Shown in pieces: positions 1 through 5,780 of a stretch of 5,780 nt of DNA. Made by a program: the position numbers and the translations under genes. How positions within the stretch are numbered: the stretch's first letter is position 1; the number at the start of each line of letters is the position of its first letter. The notes below the pieces were generated by a model that did not search any database, was not told the origin of the DNA, and worked only from the letters and a program-made list of their open reading frames with translations. Source of the DNA: Terriglobia bacterium (GTDB lineage: Bacteria; Acidobacteriota; Terriglobia; UBA7540); NCBI GenBank assembly GCA_022866195.1, contig JALHUF010000111.1, positions 1 through 5,780 on the forward strand, given 5' to 3'.

Positions 1-2108
1 CCCACAAGCTGTCGTGAACCCAGGAATTCGTACTGGAGGTTCAGGTCTTCAATCAACTTGGTGATGCTGTTCCGGACGCCGTTAAAGCGCAGATTGGAGT
101 CGCCCACCTCATCCACAGGCCAGCGTTTTCCGACCTTAAGGTTCTCGATCATCCAGTGGACCTGGACGGAGGGATGCGAGTAATGGATTGCGATCCCGTC
201 GTGCCTGCGCCGCGCGTTGATCACCAGCTTGCCAATCCCCGCGCGCACCTCACGGAAAGTATCCTTAAAGGTCAGAGCGGCCGGAGTAAGCTCGCGCTCG
301 GGGCTCACGAAGCGGTAATCGCGCTCGGTATAATCCCAGATAATGGCCGCGCGGCTCTCGTGAAACAGTTGCCACCAAACCTTCCTCGTCGCCCGCCGCT
401 GCACCTGACGGTCTTCTTCGGTAAGGTCCGCGATCGTTGATCCAGGTTTGTGCTGGAAGCCGTAGGTGTTGAGCTGGATAAGGCGGTGGTTGCCCAGGCC
501 GCGGATGATCTCGACGTTGTTGCCGATGTTGTAAGGTTCGATGACGTCCACGACATCACACACGTTCTCGTAGTTGTACCAGCCGAAGGCCCAGGGTGAC
601 TGCCCGCCCTCGGTGCCCGCCCGCGCGTGCGGGTCGAGCGCGCGGCACACGTCGCGGGCGCGGCGGATGAAGTCGGCCATGGTGAGATCCATGAAGTTCC
701 GGAAATCGCACCAGGCGGCGAGATTCCAGCCCTCGGTTGAGGTGATCTCGCCCAGAGTCCTCTCCAACCTTTGGACGTAAGCAATGACCTCTCCCCAGGT
801 CTTGAACTTGGTCGGCTTCCGGTCCGTGGTCCAGCCTCCCTTCAGGCCCCAGGCAATGTTGGCCGCCTCAGGCGAGCTGAAGAGCCCATTCAGTGACTTC
901 TCGTCGAGAGCGGTCAGCGAGCGCGTATCGGCCAACGGAGCCAGGACCGGCGTCCAATCCATGACGACGTACTCGGATGGTCCCGGCGCGGCCGGGAAAC
1001 TCACTCCCCACGCCTTGTTGAAGTTCGTCACCGTCTTGTATGTCCGGCGCAAGTGGTTCATAAGCAGGCGGTCCATCGCGCGGTCGGTAGTGGTCTCGTG
1101 GATCATTAGATCGTCCCAGTTGAATTTGGCGCCCTGATCGACCTGCTCATCGTCCCAGTGGTAGAAATCCACGTCCCACTCGTGGCGAACCTCGTGCATT
1201 GAGTCATAGATGCCCTTCAGGTACTGGGCAAAGCCCCGGATGCAGAAATTCGAGTGGCAGAGATCGAGCGGAGCGATCTGGTCCCCGATGCCGATCTCGT
1301 CTGCTAAATCGTAGAACAGAGGCCGGAACTTCTTGTACTTGTCCACCTGGCGGCTAAGGACTTCGCGGGCGTACTCAAAGGTCTTGGGGTCGTTAAAGCA
1401 CGGATCGCGAACAAGAAGTTTCCAATCATTGCGGTTCTCCATAAACCTGCGGACAAGCTCCTTCCACAAGTTGAAGTTCTTGTGGTAGGTCGCGAGAATT
1501 TCCCAGATTGTCTCTTCGACGTAGAAACGGAAATTGTTGTCGAGGAAAGCGTCGAAGGGTTTATCGCGGTAGGCGATAACAGCATCCACGCCAGCCTCGC
1601 GCAATTTCTCATAGTATCCGTGGGGATAGAAAGCGTAGTTGATGACGTGGTAGTCGTCCCATGCATCCGGTTTGGGGGAAAGCAAGAATCGCGCCCGCTC
1701 GATCTGCGTCACGCCCTCCACCAGGACTTCCACGCTGTTGACGTAGGTGAGCGGGCTTTCCAGCGGAATGGCAAACTCCGCCACGTTGTTGAACGAATGT
1801 GCGGGCAGAGCTTTGACGCGTCCGGCCACGCGGCCGTAACCGTCGGTCCAGACCACTTCCACCGGCAGGTCTGTGCGCGGACTGTTCAGCGTGACTTCGC
1901 CGCGGACAACCTCGCCGGGATGGTAGAGTTCCTTACCGAGCTTCACGTGCGCCGCAACTCGCGCTTGCGGACCGACGTCGAGGGGCAGTTCCTGAGGGCA
2001 AGAAAGCGCGGGGAAGGGAGAGAGCAACCCGTAGCCCGTTGCCCATGCTGCGCCGCCGATCATCTTCTTCACGAATGCTCGCCGGGCATGCGAAATCTCA
2101 TCAAACAT
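1..2108 (-). CDS. Tat-exported GH42/beta-galactosidase-like glycoside hydrolase, 3' end beyond window
   Basis: I translated this frame by hand: 702 codons without a stop from the ATG at 2108 to the window edge, so the C-terminus is missing. Residues 7-14 read H-A-R-R-A-F-V-K, close to the twin-arginine consensus, followed by a hydrophobic stretch and A-L-S-C at 34-37, a possible cleavage site or weak lipobox. Residues about 45-145 look like a beta-sandwich (G-E-V-V-R-G-E-V, D-G-Y-G-R-V). A TIM-barrel-like region follows from W150: R-F-Y-V-E-E near 194-199, the candidate acid/base in L-A-D-E-I-G-I-G (E271), F-N-K-A-W-G-V-S-F around W367 (compare the GH42 L-N-x-A-W-G-T motif), C-D-F-R-N-F at 467-472, and I-E-P-Y (E524). 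W-D-Y-T-E-R-D and then A-I-H-Y-S-H-P-S resemble the end of the barrel and the start of the trimerisation domain. The role is probably cleavage of beta-galactosidic or related linkages outside the cytoplasm. The fold is fairly sure; the substrate is unknown. The residue aligned with the GH42 nucleophile appears to be N547. It lies 39 bp after the GH20-like gene and probably shares its operon. Confidence 0.8.
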   Translation of the reverse strand, partial: MFDEISHARRAFVKKMIGGAAWATGYGLLSPFPALSCPQELPLDVGPQARVAAHVKLGKELYHPGEVVRGEVTLNSPRTDLPVEVVWTDGYGRVAGRVKALPAHSFNNVAEFAIPLESPLTYVNSVEVLVEGVTQIERARFLLSPKPDAWDDYHVINYAFYPHGYYEKLREAGVDAVIAYRDKPFDAFLDNNFRFYVEETIWEILATYHKNFNLWKELVRRFMENRNDWKLLVRDPCFNDPKTFEYAREVLSRQVDKYKKFRPLFYDLADEIGIGDQIAPLDLCHSNFCIRGFAQYLKGIYDSMHEVRHEWDVDFYHWDDEQVDQGAKFNWDDLMIHETTTDRAMDRLLMNHLRRTYKTVTNFNKAWGVSFPAAPGPSEYVVMDWTPVLAPLADTRSLTALDEKSLNGLFSSPEAANIAWGLKGGWTTDRKPTKFKTWGEVIAYVQRLERTLGEITSTEGWNLAAWCDFRNFMDLTMADFIRRARDVCRALDPHARAGTEGGQSPWAFGWYNYENVCDVVDVIEPYNIGNNVEIIRGLGNHRLIQLNTYGFQHKPGSTIADLTEEDRQVQRRATRKVWWQLFHESRAAIIWDYTERDYRFVSPERELTPAALTFKDTFREVRAGIGKLVINARRRHDGIAIHYSHPSVQVHWMIENLKVGKRWPVDEVGDSNLRFNGVRNSITKLIEDLNLQYEFLGSRQLV

Positions 2109-2114
2109 TGGCAT

Positions 2115-2121
2115 CCCCCCT
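2115..2121 (-). promoter_or_regulatory. Shine-Dalgarno sequence of the GH42-like gene
   Basis: On the minus strand the sequence is AGGGGGG, then ATGCCA, then ATG. Two in-frame ATGs (2114 and 2108) are available. The purine run ends 6 nt before the 2108 ATG but directly abuts the 2114 ATG, so 2108 is the better start. The same frame reaches the TGA of the upstream gene at 2150-2148 with no other stop, so the start must lie within this 39-bp gap. Confidence 0.65.
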
Positions 2122-2147
2122 AAGAGGACGATATCCGGAAGACCTTT

Positions 2148-4532
2148 TCAGTACGATTCACCCGCGCCCGTCATTTCTGCGTCCTGCCAGTCGAACGGAA
2201 TGCTGTTCTCGGGCAGTTTGTGAGCCTTCGCGTAGCGGTTCCTGACCTGCTGCAGATCACTGAACCATTCGTTCATCGGCAGCAGGAATTCACGGAGGAT
2301 CAGGTATTTCAATCCCAATGCCCTGTCCACGCGGTAGTCCTGCACATCGTTTAGAACCAGGAGATACTTGCGCCCGTTGGCTTCCGGCACCCGTGGGAAC
2401 CAACTTTTGTACCAAGTGGCCGTAGCATCCTGCAATGCACGATTGCGCTGGCCGCGCATCGCGACGGCCAGGGCTGCTGCTTGGTCCAGTGCTGAAAGCG
2501 CCGCTGAGTAGTCCAGGCGGGCGGCAGCATTCTGTGCGGATTGCAGAGCGGCGTCGATCTCTCCCAGAGCCTGGAGCATCTCCAGATTCTGACGATAGAG
2601 CCGGGCGACGGAAGCGAAAACTTCCAGATTGTAAGCGTGCGCCTGCACGCTCCGCAGGTTCTCGTTCAGCAGACCCATGAGTTCGTCATTTTCCGCCAGC
2701 GAACTCTGCACGAGTTCCAGACGGTTGGCGTTAACGTGTTCCCAGTCGTATTCCTGCCTGAGGAATTCGCCCCTCGGCACAGGTGGCAGGGCGATCGTCT
2801 GGTCGTGCGGGGCGATGGGCCGAATCGCATCAGAGTCGCCAAAGAGGATGGAGCGCGCCGAAGACGGCGCCCATTCCCAACTGCTGTCCCAGAACTGCGC
2901 CTGGGTGCTCATCAACTGGTAGAGGCGGTCCATGTTGATGGCGCCTTTGCCGTAGAAGAGCTGGTAGAAGCTGTTCTTGGCCTCATCCGGCTGAGGGGAG
3001 CCGGGATGCCAGATCCATCCTGCGGCCGTCGCGAAGCCCAACCAGAATGTTTCCGGGTGCAGGCCGTCGTCGCCCCACGCGCAGACGTCCACTCCCATCA
3101 GGTCCGCGTTCTTTCGAGCGCCCCAGAAGGAGATCTCGTTGAAAACTTCGGCAATGCGGTCGCGCTGAGGGCGGAAGTGAGCCTCATCCGCCTGCGTCAT
3201 GGTGCGGTAATTCACCTGCTGTGACCCGGGCAGCAAGTAGTAATTCGGGAAGAGCGGCTCATTCCCCTGGGTGAAAGTGAAGATCATCTGCCGGATGCCG
3301 TGTTCCTTGAACGCCTTGTCGAACGCCGGCCCATAGACTTCACCGTTGATCAGATGGGATGGCAGGGAAGGTATGTCCTCGACCTTTAGTGGATACTCAC
3401 CCCAGAAGATCACGGTCCGGCCGTGGTGGCGAAGATAACCCGCTGCCTTGGTGATGAACTCTGCCAGCACTCTGCCCACGCTCCCCAACTGCCGAGTCCG
3501 GTCCGCCTCGTTACACTGCGCATTGTTCGCCAGACCGACGTAATAGGGTTCGTCGGTGGAGAGCAGGAAGTACTTCACACCCTTATTGGCATTCAGAAGT
3601 TCCTGATACATCCCTTCATACAGCTTGTACGTCTCGGGATTCGTAGTGCACGCTTCATAGTTGCTCTGCGGGAAGGCGCGCAGGTGCGCGTATTCGGGGT
3701 GTTTCAGGATCCAGGCGATGTGTGCAGGCCCGTCAACGTAAGGGATGAGTTGGACATGGTGATGCAAACCATAATCGGTGAGTTCCTGAAGCTGCCTCGG
3801 CGTCAGCGCATAAGGCTCCACCACCGCCGGCGCACTCGAATACTGGAAATGCCCGTTGAGCTTGATCAGCACGCCGTTGACTTTGTAGAACGCCGCTTGC
3901 CGGAGGGCATTTTTGAGGACTTCGAATCGGTCGAGGTGAGCCTTGTCATCCCAATAGATGAATCGGTTTTGGAGGTCGGGCCAATCCACAATGCGCCCGG
4001 CCGGCAGCCAGTTCTTACCTTCGCGGGGCTTCACGAGCTGGATGAGCGTCTCCGCTCCATAGAAGAGTCCCGCATCGGCGTTCGCGGTGATGGTGATGGA
4101 GTCCGGGGACAAATCCAATTGATAAGCTTCTTCGGCCAGAACCGCCTTGTCCCTGTCCGTGGCTTCTCCAATCTTCACCGAGCCCGGAGTCAGCACCAGT
4201 CGCACGACTTTCATGCCAGGTTTCGTCTTCGCTTGAGAGGTCAGAGTAATGTCGTAGCGGGAGGACAGATCCTGCTGGAGGATCTCGGCAGCCACATGAT
4301 CTGGCCGCACGCCGCTACCAAGCCTGATTTGCCAGTCTGAGCTGAAGGAGAAGTCCGCAGGTTGCAGTTCCACGCGCTGCGGCTGGGGAATCACAGTATA
4401 GCCCCGGGCAAAGAGGGGGGATATAGTCTGCGCCCTGGCGGCCGCAGCCCCCGCGATCAAAGTGACCGCAGCAATCAGATGCAGCAGGAGCCGCAAGCGG
4501 CCTGTCGTTCTTGGGAATCTGGAATGGTACAT
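2148..4532 (-). CDS. Secreted GH20-like (beta-N-acetylhexosaminidase-like) protein with conserved helical C-terminal extension
   Basis: Chosen start: ATG at 4532, giving 794 residues. The frame stays open to a GTG at 4625, but only the 4532 start places a textbook Sec signal at the N-terminus (R-L-R-L-L-L-H-L-I-A-A-V core, A-R-A cleavage after A34), and it has GGAGG 10 nt upstream. Residues about 38-180 match the GH20 N-terminal accessory domain (Y-T-V-I-P-Q-P-Q-R-V, then G-L-F-Y-G-A-E-T-L-I-Q-L-V). A divergent GH20 barrel runs from about 190 (R-F-I-Y-W-D-D), with Y-V-D-G-P-A-H at 265-271, the catalytic pair S-T-D-E-P at D327/E328, and a late-barrel Trp in A-W-G-D-D-G (W486). GH20 enzymes remove terminal N-acetylhexosamines using the 2-acetamido group of the substrate; here the usual H-x-G-G before D-E is replaced by L-L-S-T, so substrate and activity may differ. 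Residues about 575-794 form a probably helical extension, with Y-N-L-E-V at 634 and the W-Y-K-S-W-F-P-R-V motif at 707-715. It is a paralogue of the gene at 4633-5780. Confidence 0.85.
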   Translation of the reverse strand: MYHSRFPRTTGRLRLLLHLIAAVTLIAGAAAARAQTISPLFARGYTVIPQPQRVELQPADFSFSSDWQIRLGSGVRPDHVAAEILQQDLSSRYDITLTSQAKTKPGMKVVRLVLTPGSVKIGEATDRDKAVLAEEAYQLDLSPDSITITANADAGLFYGAETLIQLVKPREGKNWLPAGRIVDWPDLQNRFIYWDDKAHLDRFEVLKNALRQAAFYKVNGVLIKLNGHFQYSSAPAVVEPYALTPRQLQELTDYGLHHHVQLIPYVDGPAHIAWILKHPEYAHLRAFPQSNYEACTTNPETYKLYEGMYQELLNANKGVKYFLLSTDEPYYVGLANNAQCNEADRTRQLGSVGRVLAEFITKAAGYLRHHGRTVIFWGEYPLKVEDIPSLPSHLINGEVYGPAFDKAFKEHGIRQMIFTFTQGNEPLFPNYYLLPGSQQVNYRTMTQADEAHFRPQRDRIAEVFNEISFWGARKNADLMGVDVCAWGDDGLHPETFWLGFATAAGWIWHPGSPQPDEAKNSFYQLFYGKGAINMDRLYQLMSTQAQFWDSSWEWAPSSARSILFGDSDAIRPIAPHDQTIALPPVPRGEFLRQEYDWEHVNANRLELVQSSLAENDELMGLLNENLRSVQAHAYNLEVFASVARLYRQNLEMLQALGEIDAALQSAQNAAARLDYSAALSALDQAAALAVAMRGQRNRALQDATATWYKSWFPRVPEANGRKYLLVLNDVQDYRVDRALGLKYLILREFLLPMNEWFSDLQQVRNRYAKAHKLPENSIPFDWQDAEMTGAGESY

Positions 4533-4632
4533 TTTTCGGAAGCCTCCATGATGACTGGTCAAAATCGGCACCGTACCGCCGCGACTTCCCCTTGCGGAGA
4601 GATTTGAAAGTCCTACCTGTACCACCTTCTCG
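4533..4632. other. 100-bp gap between the two GH20-like paralogues
   Basis: This stretch separates the TAA of the right-hand gene (4635-4633) from the ATG at 4532. Apart from the ribosome binding site, I see no convincing -35/-10 pair and no strong hairpin. A 4-bp stem at 4566-4578 followed by a short T run on the minus strand is too weak to call a terminator. Read-through from the upstream gene is the simplest reading. Confidence 0.5.
4543..4547 (-). promoter_or_regulatory. Shine-Dalgarno sequence deciding the start of the complete GH20-like gene
   Basis: On the minus strand GGAGG lies 10 nt before the ATG at 4532. The competing GTG at 4625 has only GAGAAG directly abutting it, and would add 31 polar residues in front of the signal peptide. 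The spacing is slightly long but acceptable. Confidence 0.5.
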
Positions 4633-5780
4633 TTATTTCGTGGCTGGAGTCGACGTGTCCTTCCAGTCCCAAGCGCCGGAGCGTGCTGATAACTGGTGCG
4701 CGGCAGCGTATTGGTTGCGAATTGACTGGACTTGCAAGGCCCACTCGCCCAGCGGATAGAGAAGCTGACGGTAAATCAAATAAGTCATGTCCACGGTGCG
4801 CACAGGCAGGTGATCTTTCACATCGTCAACTTGATCGAGGTAGCGACGCCCGTTGGCTTCCGCCACCCGCGGGAACCAGCTCTTGTACCACGTCGCGGTG
4901 GCATCGTGAAGAGCCTTGTTGCGGTCCCGCCATATGCTTTCAGCGGTGTCCAGCGCCTCGTCAAGCGCGGCCACCGCATCTGACGCCTGGGCGTTTCCGG
5001 CTGCCGTCTGCGCCGACTTCAAAAGGGTGTAAATCCGCTCCAGGTCCTGAAGCATCTCCAGGTTCTGGCGATAGAGCTGCGCAATAGAGAGGTAGACTTC
5101 CAAATTATAGCGGTTGAATTGCACACGCTCCAGATTCATATGCAGCAAGTCCAGCAACTCATCGTTCTGAGGCAGAAAAATCGAGGCCAGCCGGAGCCGT
5201 CGGGTATTCTGCGCAGCCCAATCAGAACCTACCTTCAAGAGGTCCGGCGTGGGGACCGGCAGGAGAGGCAGGGTCTGATCCTCCGCAGGCCGGGGTGGAT
5301 TGAAGATCGTATGCGGCCAGTCACCCACAATCGGTGTCCGAGCGTTGGAAGCAACCGTCTCCCAACTGTTCTTCCAAAACTGCGCTTGCTCGCTCATGAG
5401 CTGATAGAGGCGGCCCATGTTCGTCGCCCCGGGCCCGTAAAACAGCCTATAAAACGAACTCATCAGCTCTTGTGGCTCGGGCGTTCGCGGATGCCAGCCG
5501 GCGGCAGACCCGGTGGCATATCCCAGCCAGAACGTTTCCGGATGCAGACCCGTATCCGCCCAACCCGCCACGAACGTGCCCATCAGATCGGCGCGTTGGC
5601 GTTCCGCAGTGAAGGAAATCAGGTCGAACATCTCGGCCACGCGCCCGGGACCGGGTTGGACCGGCTGATAAGCGCCGCCGGCGGGACCCGGCAGGGCTTC
5701 CGTAGAAGGCCGGATGTAGTAATCCGGGAAGAAAAACTCCTTCCATCCGACCGCGGAGGTGTTAATCAACTGGCGGATAC
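4633..5780 (-). CDS. GH20-like protein paralogue, C-terminal 381 residues (5' end beyond window)
   Basis: The frame is open through the right edge. A TTG at 5769 could be mistaken for a start, but the preceding codons read I-R-Q and align with G-I-R-Q-M-I in the complete paralogue, so that TTG is an internal Leu and the gene begins outside the window. The visible part covers the end of the barrel (F-F-F-P-D-Y-Y-I-R-P, A-D-L-M-G, G-L-H-P-E-T-F-W-L-G) and the full helical C-terminal extension (Y-N-L-E-V, L-Y-R-Q-N-L-E-M-L-Q, W-Y-K-S-W-F-P-R-V). Over an 86-residue ungapped block, from A-D-L-M-G to the S-x-A-R after S-W-E, I count 55 identities with the neighbour. The late-barrel Trp is kept (A-G-W-A-D-T-G) but flanking residues differ (G to A, D to T). 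The catalytic Asp-Glu region and any signal peptide are not visible, so enzymatic function rests on homology to the neighbour. It ends with TAA, 100 bp before the next gene. Confidence 0.85.
   Translation of the reverse strand, partial: IRQLINTSAVGWKEFFFPDYYIRPSTEALPGPAGGAYQPVQPGPGRVAEMFDLISFTAERQRADLMGTFVAGWADTGLHPETFWLGYATGSAAGWHPRTPEPQELMSSFYRLFYGPGATNMGRLYQLMSEQAQFWKNSWETVASNARTPIVGDWPHTIFNPPRPAEDQTLPLLPVPTPDLLKVGSDWAAQNTRRLRLASIFLPQNDELLDLLHMNLERVQFNRYNLEVYLSIAQLYRQNLEMLQDLERIYTLLKSAQTAAGNAQASDAVAALDEALDTAESIWRDRNKALHDATATWYKSWFPRVAEANGRRYLDQVDDVKDHLPVRTVDMTYLIYRQLLYPLGEWALQVQSIRNQYAAAHQLSARSGAWDWKDTSTPATK

Noticed and set aside
305..784. 159-codon minus-strand open frame
   Set aside because: It is out of frame with the GH42-like gene that covers the same stretch without a stop, and its composition (Ser, Thr, Arg and Ala runs) is typical of a shifted frame.
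1482..2123. 213-codon plus-strand open frame
   Set aside because: It is antisense to the N-terminal half of the GH42-like gene, whose frame has clear Tat, beta-sandwich and barrel motifs; no family features are visible in the plus frame.
2541..3224. 227-codon plus-strand open frame
   Set aside because: It is antisense to the conserved C-terminal half of the GH20-like gene. The minus-strand frame is the one conserved at protein level with the paralogue.
3423..4340. 305-codon plus-strand open frame
   Set aside because: It is antisense to the well-supported GH20-like gene, shows no recognisable motif, and is explained by high GC content and codon bias on the opposite strand.
4561..4578. Possible terminator: short hairpin followed by a T run on the minus strand
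   Set aside because: The stem is only about 4 bp including a G-T pair, and the T run is four bases, which is too weak to support a terminator.
4533..4625. Longer version of the complete GH20-like protein starting at the GTG at 4625
   Set aside because: It would place 31 polar residues ahead of a clear Sec signal peptide and lacks a properly spaced ribosome binding site; the ATG at 4532 fits better.
5767..5769. TTG as start codon of the right-hand gene
   Set aside because: The frame continues upstream to the window edge with residues I-R-Q that align with the paralogue, so this codon is internal.

Overview
The window is a block of bacterial DNA in which everything that looks coding lies on the minus strand. 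It holds three large genes for exported proteins resembling glycoside hydrolases. In transcription order (right to left) they are: a 5'-truncated GH20-like protein (4633-5780), a complete GH20-like protein that is its paralogue (2148-4532), and a GH42/beta-galactosidase-like protein with a twin-arginine signal whose 3' end runs off the left edge (1-2108). No RNA gene, mobile element, CRISPR array or strong terminator was seen. The sequence is GC-rich with GC-rich third codon positions, so long antisense shadow ORFs are common and should be ignored.

Layout: the two gene gaps are 100 bp (4533-4632) and 39 bp (2109-2147). The second gap carries a strong Shine-Dalgarno sequence, and neither gap has a convincing terminator. 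The three genes are therefore probably one operon that starts to the right of the window and may continue to the left.

How the genes may work together: all readable N-termini carry export signals (Sec for the middle gene, Tat for the left gene; the right gene's N-terminus is outside the window). The set looks like a small polysaccharide or glycoconjugate degradation locus acting in the periplasm or outside the cell, with hexosaminidase-like and galactosidase-like activities. The substrate cannot be read from the sequence. Both GH20-like proteins share a C-terminal extension of about 200 residues, predicted helical, with a strongly conserved W-Y-K-S-W-F-P-R-V signature. The complete one keeps the catalytic Asp-Glu pair but not the usual H-x-G-G context.

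Organism: high GC, duplicated exported hydrolases and the style of the Tat-exported GH42-like protein suggest a soil or sediment polysaccharide degrader, for example Acidobacteriota, with Planctomycetota or Verrucomicrobiota as alternatives. This is inference from protein character only; no taxonomic marker is present.
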